A DNA stretch of 64,000 bases from Buddleja alternifolia (Eukaryota; Streptophyta; Magnoliopsida; Lamiales; Scrophulariaceae). The DNA is taken from positions 17,908,569 through 17,972,568 of the forward strand of contig CM033395.1 in assembly GCA_019426215.1 (NCBI GenBank). The letters are read 5' to 3'. The position numbers and the translations under genes were made by a program. Positions 46,014 through 57,100 of this stretch are shown here, piece after piece (position 1 is the stretch's first letter; every line of letters begins with the position of its first letter). The notes below the pieces were generated by a model. The model saw only the letters and a program-made list of their open reading frames with translations, made no database searches and was not told the DNA's origin.

Positions 46014-46900
46014 AAGCCCCAAGTATGATCCTATTTTAAATTCTCAGTTAAGACATATAAGGAAGTCCTATTGCTAAATCATTTCAATTAGGACAAATCT
46101 CTCTCAACTCCCGCATCCTAACAACAAAAACTAGGATAAATTGCATAAAATCCTCATGTGTTATATTGAAAATGCGAAAAATCCCATATGATAATGAAAT
46201 AGGCTAAACATCCCCTTGTGTTATCTAAAAGTCTACTCACATGCCTTTGTCGTAAAAAGAAACTAACAACATTAATTTTTTAATGGAATGCCTGTTATGC
46301 CTTTGATTATGATAAACACTAAGTTTATTCTTAGTCATTGGATCACTTATGATCAACCTTTACATTTTGAATATTAAAAAAATAAAAAAAATCATAAAAG
46401 AATCAAAAAAATAAATAAAAATTAGAAAAACTATTAGAAAAAAGAGAAAGTTTTGAATATTTCATAAAAAAATTAAAAAAATAATCAAAATTATAATTTA
46501 GATTAGAAACGAGTCAATTAAACTTGTAAATTACTATATTAAACAAGTTTATTAAATGATAAAAATTAAAATTTATTGAATTAAATGTAATTATTATAGA
46601 TTATATTTTTTCAAAAATTATAGTTACAAATTTAACATTAAAATAATTAGACTTACTTAAAAAAAGGAAAAAAAAAAACCTTTTGTCAACTCATCTTCAT
46701 CTTCCTCCCGTACCCCTAGGTTTACCCTTTTTTTTCCGATCTTGTCTTCAAGAATCAATCAACCAAAGAACTTTCATCCTCAACCCCAAATTACCGTAAT
46801 TACCCAAACTTTACCAACAGAACCTCATCCCAATATTCGCAAAGAAGAAACCCCATTCTAAAAGATCCACCACCAAGCCCTATCTCTCTTCCATGGCCGT

Positions 46901-49391
46901 TGTTAGAGTATATGCCCTCGAATGCCATAAAGAGGATAGATTTATATGACATAAACATTATAACTAAACTATGGGTTTTCTATTAATATAAGGCAGTTGA
47001 TTGTTGTTTTCTTATAGGCATTTATGAAGTGTGAATAAACAACGTAAAGTCCTTGATGACAAGGCGAACCTTCTACCTCCTATGGGATAGGAGGAAAGAC
47101 ACTAGAATGATTTGACCCTTGACATCTAAAAGGGTTCGCAAGTCTAAGAAATATTGATTGGGCATCAATAGTGAATAAAGACTTGTATGATGTAAGTTTC
47201 GACAGAGAAAGTATCAGTCGTACACTATGGAAATGGTAGTGGGAACTTATATCATAGACGTGTCAGTTGGACTGATATGTTCGAACACGGCTCGCATTAA
47301 TTCATCACATGGGTATTCACTTATTGACAGTCAATGATGAAACTGATAAGTAGTGATAGGTATGTGTGAACCTCTGACCTGAGAAATCGAGTTGAAGATG
47401 TACTTGTGACATCAAATCTGTCATTAGAGTAGTTAGATTCAAATCACCTGTTGGTGGAATCGACCTCGAAGTGCGACTTGATGGGCAAGTAGCATTGTTA
47501 ACTGATTTGCAATATGGAATTTATTCTCTCATAAGTGAATGAGTAAAATATCCTATGCGATCATGAATAAGTTAGGATGAAAGTCTTTGGCCAAAGCATT
47601 TAAATACCTCGACTTATTATGAGCTTAGGCATATGGTCAAGTTATATGAGTTTGACTTTAAACCTAGGTTGCACAGGTGCGGATACGGATACGATACGAT
47701 ACAGGAATGGCGATACGGATTTTTTAAAATTTTAGGATACGACACGGCGGGGATACGGCTATATATAAATAATTAAATAATATATATTTATACATATATG
47801 TACTAAATAAATAAATAATATACAAAAATAAAATGTTAAAATAAAAAGAAATGTATTTAATTATAGAATCCAAGTAAAACAAGTCTTTTATTTTTTCTAC
47901 AACCTTGTTAAAATAAAAAGAAATGTATTTAATTATAGAAAACCCTAACTGACCCACTCCAATCCCATTCTTATTCCCAGCGCCGTTCACTGTTCACTGT
48001 TCACACTCTCTTCTCTCTCATCTCTCTCTTTAATTTCCTTTTCCCTGCTTCTTCTTCGCTTTTCATATTTCATTTCCTTCTCCTCCAAATCACCACCGTT
48101 CACTGTAAACACTTTTCTTTCTATCTATCAAGGTTTTCCACCTATCATCTCATCTATTGCCACACCATCTGAGTAAGATCTCCATCTTCGGACCTTCCCC
48201 TCCATTTTTGTACGCCATCTCTGCCGTTCTTGAATTGAAAAAACTTAGGTTGCGCTTTAGTGTATGTTAAAGCGGCATAAGACGGCGCTCCTGCTCCAAA
48301 GTCGCCGGAGCTCGACCCAAGCGCTGAAGCGGCGGGGTTCACCGACGAATTATGTGATCTAGGTCCGGAAATGTATCGGACACGCCCATTTCCGTGTCCG
48401 ATACGGTGTCCTTTGTTTTTTATTTTCTTTTTAATTATAGACACGCCAGGTGGCGTGCCGGACACGTATCCGACGCGTGTCCGACCCGTATCCAAAGAGT
48501 ATCCGACACTGCACAGGGGCTTTTTTAGGAGTATCCGTGCAACCTAGCTTTAAACCATGACTCTTACTTGACTGTGATATAAGAATAAAAGATTTATACA
48601 CGTACAATATTCACGGCGTAAAGGTTTGGAATGATCCTATTCATTCGTTCTCAATTGGGTTACGGTGTGAGCCATGAAACTGGCTAGGTGTCACTCACAC
48701 CCCTTTGGATTCCTCCCAATTGCCTTTTGAGACGAACCTAAAGAGTCGCGCTTAAAGGAAGTGCAAAAGGAAAAACATGGAAAAAAGACTTGAGAGAAAT
48801 TCACAGCATTGGATGCCGTAATTAATTAATTAATTATTGGATAATTTAATTAATTAATTAAATTAATGAATTAATTAATTTCTTGGAGAAATTGAATTAT
48901 AAATTAATTAGGAATTGAATTAATTGGATTATCAATTTATTTATTGGATAAATAAATTATCCGATTAATTAATTAGCATGCAAGACGAAAGCCCGAAGGC
49001 TTTCGAGCCCACTAAGGGGCGGCTAAATAGACGCCCAAATAGGCCTCTTGCATGCTAGTGTTATTGTTTCATAATGATATAAATATATCACAAGGTGAAA
49101 AATAACACAAGGCAATTTACATAATTTTCTCTCCAAGAAAAAGTCTCCCACCTCTCTTTCTCTAGCCGTCTTTGACAAGGAAGAAAGGAGGAGTTTTTCG
49201 TTTTTGATTCCGGCGTGACGAATTAGAGACGTTGGCAAATTCAGCGTTAGAGAAAAGGATCACGTTCAGAAATCAACATACGCGAGAACGGTAATTTTTC
49301 TATACACAATTAAACACGAGGATTAGAGATGATTCGGGCTTTGAGAATTAAATTTACTTTCCGCTGCGTTTTATTCGTATAATTCCCAACA
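46901..49391 (+). mobile_element. Solo copia LTR (plus orientation) with its own insertion
   Basis: TGTTAGAGTATATGCCC to ATTCCCAACA, flanked by a perfect 5-bp duplication GCCGT (46896-46900, 49392-49396). Without the nested element at 47665 it is about 1.6 kb. The CCGCTGCG word near the 3' end and the blocks at 47584 (GTCTTTGGCCAAAGC) and 48671-48751 tie it to the other copia LTRs in this window. AT-rich TTAATTAATTAA tracts at 48815-48980. Confidence 0.9.
47665..48547. mobile_element. TIR transposon (hAT-like or Mutator-like), about 883 bp, in the solo LTR
   Basis: The left end TAGGTTGCAC and right end GTGCAACCTAG are inverted repeats. A direct repeat CTTTAAACC flanks it (47656-47664, 48548-48556). 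Read as 8 bp (TTTAAACC) it fits hAT, whose ends often begin TAGG; read as 9 bp it would fit Mutator. The terminal 100 bp at each side carry GGATACGG/CCGTATCC and GCGTGTCCGAC words. Inside, a block of about 75 bp (TAAAATAAAAAGAAATGTAT) is duplicated near 47835 and 47910. The frame at 48154-48495 (minus) looks spurious. Confidence 0.8.
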
Positions 49392-50022
49392 GCCGTGGCC
49401 ACCATTATTATTACCAGGCACCAACACACCTCATCTTCAAACATTTCAGGCACCAACCACCAAGACCAGGCACCAACACAAACCAACAATACTTCCATCT
49501 CACTCTACACCGTTGAGTTCCCATCTAAATAACCCTTACCCCGTTTTTCAGACCCGTTGGTAATCCACCTCTAGGGCATCCCCAACTGCAAATCGACTTC
49601 CTCTTCAACCATTGGAGATCGGCGATGAGGGACTGACTTTGGCCGATATTGTATGGGTGTGCGGCGGGACAAGGGAGGAGGTGGAGGAGACGGGGTGGTG
49701 TTGGTGTGGTAGATGAATACTTTTTTTTTTCCTTTACGAGAATAATTCACCATTGATTTTAAATCAAAAAGGATGAGAGAAAAATGGAAAAAAAGAGAAA
49801 AAAGGAATAAAAAGAGAAAATAAAATAAGGGGTAAAGAGGTCAATAAATAAATCAAAAGAAGGTCAATAAAGCTGAAAATAAAGAAAAATACACCCAACA
49901 TCACAAAAGCCACGCTTGCATGCTGACACCGTAAAATCCTAAATGAATAGGCATTCGCGCATACGTGTTCAGTCTATTTTGTTATCATATGGAGTGTTTT
50001 TTGCATTTTCAATATCACACGG

Positions 50023-51170
50023 TATGTACACCCAAAAACTCATAAAACCCCCAAAATTTTAGTGCACATGCACGAACAGTCCTTTCTATTTTTAACTCAG
50101 AATTTAGCATACGGCCCCGCTCGCAAAATAGTCAGCGACTTGAAGAAATGCGGACAAAAGGGAAAAAGAAAAATTGAAAATTGACAAGATACACAAAATT
50201 CCGAGTACACAACTTTTTACCGTGGGGGTTTCTATCTGACGCGCTTTTACCTTCTCTCTCTCTATTTCTTTATTTTCTTCTGTATCGGCAATTTATCTCT
50301 GTTCATCCCGCTCGATCGATGAATGCAGGTTAATTTCTTGTCTCTTCTCGTAGTTCGCGTAATTGAATTGCCATAGCAATTGCGTAATTTGTTGAATTTT
50401 GAAAAGAAAGGTTATTTACGGATAAACCCTAATTCGTAACTTTGCTCAATTAGGGTTTATGAGTGTTTAAATGCACTCTTTAAGTGGTTTAGTGTGTGGC
50501 TTATGTGTTAGTTTTCTCTTCAATGCAACTTTTATTTGTTGAATTCCCGTTGGATTTTGTTATCGACTTTGCGACGGATTCGGATATTAATGATCAGTCG
50601 TCCTTTTAATGTTTCGTCTTTGTTGATGCATTGTGGTTCATTAATGTGTTTTACTTGGGTTTATTGTTTATTTATCATTTCATTTTTGCTATAATCATTG
50701 AATAAAAATTTGCGAAGAGCATGGTTCAGTACTCTGGAGTGAATCGACGAATCTTCAAATTCTGAATTTTGTTTTCTGAGCATATCTCACCTTTTTGTAT
50801 AGGCAGGGGAGACTTCTCCATGGTAGAATTTTTATATTCCACTGGTTGAGGAAATGTTACTGTTGATTTCATGACTTTTCTTCCTATCCGTGTTTCGTCA
50901 GCTGTAATTTTTTTTTCTTTTCTTTTTCAGTTGGAAGTGCTAGTATTCAGCTATTCTCTTATTTGTAGTTTAGTTATTGTACAAGTCTTTTATCAATCTT
51001 CCCTGTCAAAGCATCTAGAGTTCTCTTGATTTATAAGTTGTAACACGATCTGATGCTTGCTGATTTGCGTGATGACTTGTTTTCACTAGGTTTTTGCTAG
51101 TTTGTAGCAGTTCAAATTGCTGAGAAATTTTTGAGGAGGACTCTGTAGATATGAGATTGTCATAATAATA
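50023..51170 (+). promoter_or_regulatory. Promoter, 5' UTR and leader intron of the host gene
   Basis: A pyrimidine patch CCTTCTCTCTCTCTATTTCT near 50251-50270, typical of plant core promoters, precedes a leader exon that ends at ATGAATGCAG|GTTAAT (50328). The leader intron (50329 to about 51110) ends at TTTGTAGCAG before TTCAAATTGC, with an alternative acceptor at 51100. No TATA box is clear. A four-codon upstream ORF lies at 51151-51165. The transcription start is not fixed by sequence; I infer it near 50200-50260. The upstream edge is the candidate Mutator element. Confidence 0.6.
51151..51165 (+). promoter_or_regulatory. Minimal upstream ORF (MRLS-stop) before the host start codon
   Basis: ATG AGA TTG TCA TAA at 51151-51165, followed by two more in-frame TAA codons. 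The third TAA (51169-51171) shares its A with the main ATG at 51171. Re-initiation or leaky scanning would be needed. Confidence 0.6.
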
Positions 51171-54100
51171 ATGGATGGAAACACGAGATTTGAATTGTCT
51201 TCAGCCAGCCCCGACTCTAGCTTTTCAGGAAACTACCAAAATGGGCAAAGGGGATCCTCTGCTCCCACTTTGGGTAGGCCTTCAAGTTTCAGAGAGGGTG
51301 CAGAGAGTAGGAATTCTGGTTATGGGAAGGCAAATTCTAAAGGTAGTGCTAACTCATCTGGAGATGTGCCTTCATTATCTCATAGCCTGATGTTGGGGTC
51401 AATTGTTATGGGTGATCCAAAGTATGCAAGATCCAGTGACTTGAGGAGGGTTCTGGGGTTTTCTGTTGCTGGCGGTTCAGAAGACAACCCTGTTGCTGGT
51501 GCTCATCTGAAGAATTCATCTCCGGTGGCTGTGGAGGAATTAAAACAGTTGAGAGCAAGTGTTGCAGAAACTTGTGTGAAAGCTAGGTAAATGTTACCTC
51601 GCCACAGTTGCTCTGTTTCGAAATGTTCCTGATGCTGGAATGTGATGAAGTTCGTAATAAAATGAGTCATTTATACAAAAAACTTGTTTTTATATGTTAT
51701 ATTCCATATTCCGAAATTTTATTAATTTGTTGACATTTGGGCCAAATTGATAAAAAGTTACTTTTAGGGAAAATTACTAAAAACCCCCTAATATAAACTT
51801 TTATATCCAAAAATCCCTGAAAATATTTCTTAATCCAAAAAACCGATTCCATCAACGTTTCATTCAAAAAGACCCAACATTTAGGGTTAATAAAATTATG
51901 GACTTTATTGCCCTTAGCCTTCTACATGAAGAATTAAAAAATTACTCTTTTGTAAAAACAATTATTTATTTAGAACTTTTGTATTGATAGTTAATATTAA
52001 TTATGATTTTAATTTTAATTTTTAAAATTTTTATAATCTTTTGAAAAATTAAAAAAAGCGTATTTTTGAATTAATTACCACGTTAAATTAAAAATAGATT
52101 ATATAAAAAATATATAAGATAGTTAATATTAATAATAAAATGTGTCTTTATACAATTTATCAATCTGAAGACTCCAAAACGAAAAGTTTTGAAAGTAAAA
52201 ATCGATTGACTGATTCTTAACTTAAGTCAATAAGGGTAATTTAGTCTAAAAAATGTTTTAATCTTAACTTTTGGGTTTTTTCGAGTGGAAAGTTTTTGGA
52301 ATGGGTTTTTTGGATTAAGAAATATTTTCAAGGGTTTATTGGATATAAAAGTTTATTTTAAGGGCTTTTTAGTAATTTTCCCTTACTTTTATTGTAAACG
52401 ATTATCCTAAAACTTACTCACCTCTATCATTTATTTATTCTGAAACGTTAAATTCTTCTTTTTGATTAGTGCTAGAGCTAAAAAGTTGGATGAGCATTTA
52501 AATAAGCTGAACAAATATTTTGAGGTCATGCCTTCAAAGAAGCAGCAGCAGAGGAATGAGATGTTGACAAATGAACGATCTAGTGGTTCAACCTTCAAGA
52601 TTGGATCTCAGATGCATCGAAACCCTTCAGAACTTGGAAGTCAGAAGTTTGATGACAGGCCTAAGAATGGTGGTGTAAATAAGCGTTCACGTACATCCGT
52701 GGCAGAAACTCGGGTTTGTATAAACTGGATTCATTTATTGCATTTCCTATGTTAACCACTTTTAAGACCTCATCTCTTGTTCAATAAATAGAAGATCAGC
52801 TACAAATATTTACCAATCTCCCATCTTTTCTTGAGTACTCTATGTTGCCAATATATGTTTAATTGTGACTGCAACTTGCAACTTAGTTAACAGGGGAAAT
52901 AGAAAAGATTGCATATCTTTCGTAACTTAGCTTTGCATGTCAACTGACACAATCTATATTTCTTTAATTTGTCGGCGCTCTAAATAAACATTACTATGGA
53001 AGAGATTATAACTTTCCTTGAGTAAAAATCTTAACAGATACTTCGACATGAGCAATCCAGTAAAAATCTTGTAATCATATGCATACATAAAAGTTAGTTC
53101 TCATTTGATAATCTTGGGCTTTATTAGTTTGGTTTAATCACTTATTCTATGTTCCTGAAGTAACTCTTTTCCTTTTGTATTTTTTTTACTTATTGAATGA
53201 GTTACTAGTTTTCTATTCCCACTTTCAGGCGGAATGCAGGAATAATGGAGTAGTACTGCGACAGCCTTTGATGGCGACGAAAGAAAGAGACCTTGTTAAA
53301 GATAATAATGAAGATTCTGATATGGTTGAGGGAAAAATAAGGGGATTACCAGCTGGTGGAGAAGGCTGGGAGAAGAAAATGAGAAGGAAACGGTCAGTTG
53401 GTGCTGCCTTTTCTAGACCTGTTGACAATGATGGGGAACTGAAGCGCACTATGCATCATAAGCTTACTAGTGAATCTAACGTGCGGTGCAGTGATTCTGC
53501 CCATGGTTTCAGGTCAGTAAGTTTGTTATAAAAACCAAAATGTATTTATTGGTTTAGTTGTTCGATCAGTAATCCTTTCTTTCTTTTTGGATGATAATGT
53601 TAGTGTATTGTCATTACTGAGATAATTGATTGCAGCTGATTTCGTGGACCTCATGTATAGGATGTAGTTGCATTCGCTCATTGTTTGTAGAGTGGAGGTG
53701 ATTGTTTGGATAATTCTGAAGATTCATATAGATATTTTTTTATTGTACCATTCTTGCGCGCACAATCTTTAATCTATGTAAAAGTGGTTTCATACTTAAA
53801 TTTTTTGATTGCCTCTCTTATCATGTGATTTCTAGAGGTGCAGTACATTGAATCTACTTCAGTTGTTTATAGGTGTCTGGATAGATCAAGTGAGAAAGGA
53901 AAAATATTATAATAAGCTTGGTTTCACCTTCTACTAAGCTCAAGTGAGATTCGAGCTTGGTTTTATTTTTTGGTGCTCAAGTAGTTTTTTTATATAATCA
54001 ATCAGTTTTTAGCGTTTATTGAGTTGAGATTTTGAGAATCTGTTGATTGATAGAAGTTGATCTGATTTGTTTTTTAATTTGATAAATCAAGCTCAATCAA

Positions 54101-57100
54101 CTTTAAGCTCAATTTGGTTATACTAATGAATTTAATTTAATTGTGCCTGTTGATTTGTTTTTATATCTTTTAGGGCAATTTCTTGATTCTTGATTTTCCA
54201 TATGATAGTACATACTCACCATTACTCTTAAAAGTGATTCTAATCAATTTATTGTCTGAAATTCACTAAAACTGTATCATATCGGGATGAGGGAAAGCTG
54301 GTTGTCTGTAGCTAGTGTAACTTATTGTCAATTGGTTTTTGTATGTTTGACAAGCCAAGCTGATTTTCGTATGATCCACTGAGCCGATCCTGGTTTTATC
54401 CTGCCAAATGGATCTCAATTGATACATAATTTTGCTTCAACGAGGTATATTGGATTGATTATTTGGTTTTAATATCACTAGTTTTTTACTCTTCGAAACT
54501 TATTTCACAGATCAGGAGCTTCTGGTGGCAGTAACAAATTAGATCCCATGCCATCTCCTGCAGGTTCTATTGCTCGCACAAGCTTAAAAAATGAACAGGA
54601 AAAACCTGTGCTGTCAAGGGATCTTTCTGCTGCACCAATTAAGGAGCGAACCTTGGGAAAAGTAAATGTTAAGTATGTGGCTCTGATTTACTTTATAATT
54701 CTGGAAGTCTGTAGCATAGCTGTTTTGGTGCTTACCTAGTTTTATGTTACCCTTTCTTCTACTATTGACTTTTCAAAAGCATGTTTTTCGTTTTTCAATT
54801 TTTTTGTCTTGAGTGGTATTTGTGGTGATGCGGCTGCTGTTGGTTTTTCTTTTAGGTTGAGTAATTGTGAGGACAACCATGATTTATCTCCTAGTCCAAT
54901 AGTAAGAGGGAAGGCCTCAAGGGCGCCACGAAGCAGCTTGGTTGCAGCTAATTCAGCTGCTAATGTTCCTCGTGGTTCCGTAACTCCAGAGAACTGTGAA
55001 CAGCCCCAAGGTATTAATAAATCAACTTCAACTGCTGGGGCTAATAATCGCAAGTGTGCTATGCCTTCCTCCCCACCCATAACCCAATGGGTTGGTCAGC
55101 GACCACAGAAGATCTCACGAACAAGGAGGACAAATCTTATTCCTGTATCGAACCATGATGAAGTACAAATGCAATCTGAAAGATGCTCGCCTTCAGATTT
55201 TGGTACCCGGCTAAGTATTGGTGGGATCAATAGTTCTCCTCTGCCCAAGGGTGCACCTAGTGAAAACCTAAAATTTAAAGTAAAACCTGAAAATGTTCCA
55301 TCTCCTGCGAAATTTTCCGAAAGTGAAGAATCTGGTGCTGGTGAAAACAGAATAAAGGAGAAAGGAGCGAGAAGAAGTGATGTGGAAGAGAGGGGTGCAA
55401 ATGCTGGTCAGAGTGTCGGGCTTTCTGAAATTTCTATTAAAAAGAACAAAATTAATGGCAAAGAAGAAATTGCTGATGGGGTGAGGAGACAAGGGCGTAG
55501 TAGAAGGGTCTCACCATTTTCTAGGGCTAGTGTTTCACCAACAAGTGAAAAATTGGATACTATGATCATAGCCAAGCCCCTTCGAAATGCAAGGTCCAGT
55601 ACAGACAAGAATGGAAGGTACTAAAAGATTTTCGTTGCAAATGAAACGACTTCTACTTCTGTGTTTCTAGTTGATTCCTTTTACTCATGAAGGACTTTGT
55701 CATGCTGTTACAGCAAGTGTGGTCGTCCTCCGAAGAAGCTATCAGATCGCAAAAGCTTTCCTCGTCTTGGCCACATGGAAAATGGGCGTTCACCTGATTG
55801 TAGTGGTAAGCGTTAAAACAATGCATCTTAGAATTATACTTTGTTACACAGCTTATTCTTTTTTCTTGTTCTTTGTGATCAATGCCACTGAATGTTTAGA
55901 GCGAATTGCTTTTTGATTATTTACTTTGGATTGGTAGTGGATTAATCTTTGTTTGTCTGCTGTGCGTCTCTGTGCTCCATGAATTGTCCGCTATATCCTT
56001 GTCTGACCCAGGAAGCTACCACTAATTGCTTATGTAGGCCGTTGACCTCTGCTTTTAAAGATGGGTTCCTGCCTCTGCTGTTTTTGATGGACTGTGTTAA
56101 GTCTAGAATACGACTAGTCTGGAACTAATCTTTATGTTGCCCCCCACCCCCGCCCCCCAGTTACTCTGGTGATATCAGTTAAAAGAATTTTTGGAAGACT
56201 TGCTTTGCTACGTAGTTGAATTTTTTGTATAACAACCCTCTTTCTTGGACAGCAGCTGGTTCTATGTAGCCACTTGTAGCATTAACTATGGTACACTTAG
56301 CCGAAAAAACTTAATTAATATCTGTTTCTTGAATACGTGATTATAATTTAAACACAATTGTGATATGATTATGACTTTTCAGGGGAATCAGACGACGATC
56401 GTGAGGAGCTCCTAACAGCTGCTAATCTTGCTTGCAGTTCTTGTCGTATGCATCTCACGTCAACTGTTTTGGTTACTTTTGTAACTTTTGTAAAATACAT
56501 TGTCAGGGTACTTTAATGTCATTTTTACATGCTGCAGTGAATGCATGTTCAAGTCCATTCTGGAAGACAGTTGAGGCTTTATTTGCTTCTGTTGGCCCAG
56601 ATGAAAAATCATATTTATTACAACAGGTGATTACATGAATGTTTTGTTGGATACCAATTTTGTAGTCAGGTGATTCTTAAAAAGAATGCTTCTATTTTTT
56701 TTAAATCAGCTGAAGTTGGCGGAAGAATCATTCGCAAGTTTGTCTCAGAACTGTAGTGGCGATGCTGTTCAACTGAAATTGGTTTGTAGCTCTTATCTTA
56801 CACAGTTTCAGAATTTATTTTGGCTCTGCTGTTTGTCTTTGGAAAATGTTAACTTCAAATCTTTGAGGGAATGAGTTGTTCTGTATTATATAATGTTTAT
56901 CAATCTACTTAATCTAATATTCGAAGCATATTTACTTTTTATCAGGATGATTATGGCAATGACGAAATGGCAGCATCTGAATCTCTATCTTACAGAAGAA
57001 ATAGTTTCATGAAAAGTGAAAATCAGATGAAGGATTCTTTGGATAGAATGGAATTTGTTGAAGAACTTCAAAATTCTTCTCTACATGGGCGCTCAGATGC

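Larger units (their letters stand above)
46156..50022. mobile_element. Candidate Mutator-like element with long inverted ends
   Basis: The left arm 46156-46210 (GTTATATTGAAAATGCG, CATATGATAATGAAATAGGC, TAAACA) is the inverted counterpart of the right arm 49966-50022 (reverse complement GTGATATTGAAAATGC, CATATGATAACAAAATAGAC, TGAACA), about 55 bp at roughly 80% by eye. Long TIRs suggest Mutator type, but the exact ends and target duplication are unresolved. The interior has C-rich, exon-like stretches (46685-46900, 49392-49570) split by a solo LTR, and no transposase. It ends about 150-200 bp upstream of the host gene's probable leader. Confidence 0.55.

Noticed and set aside
48154..48495. 113-codon minus-strand frame at 48154-48495
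   Set aside because: It crosses the subterminal repeats of a TIR element, and GGATAC-type repeats give it its apparent composition.
51175..51390. 71-codon frame starting at ATG 51175
   Set aside because: It overlaps the first exon of the conserved gene in another frame; the 51171 frame splices in phase through 15 exons.
54742..55080. Minus-strand frames across exons 5 and 15 (54742-55080, 55268-55608, 60408-60944)
   Set aside because: They are antisense to spliced coding exons and have no domain or splice support.
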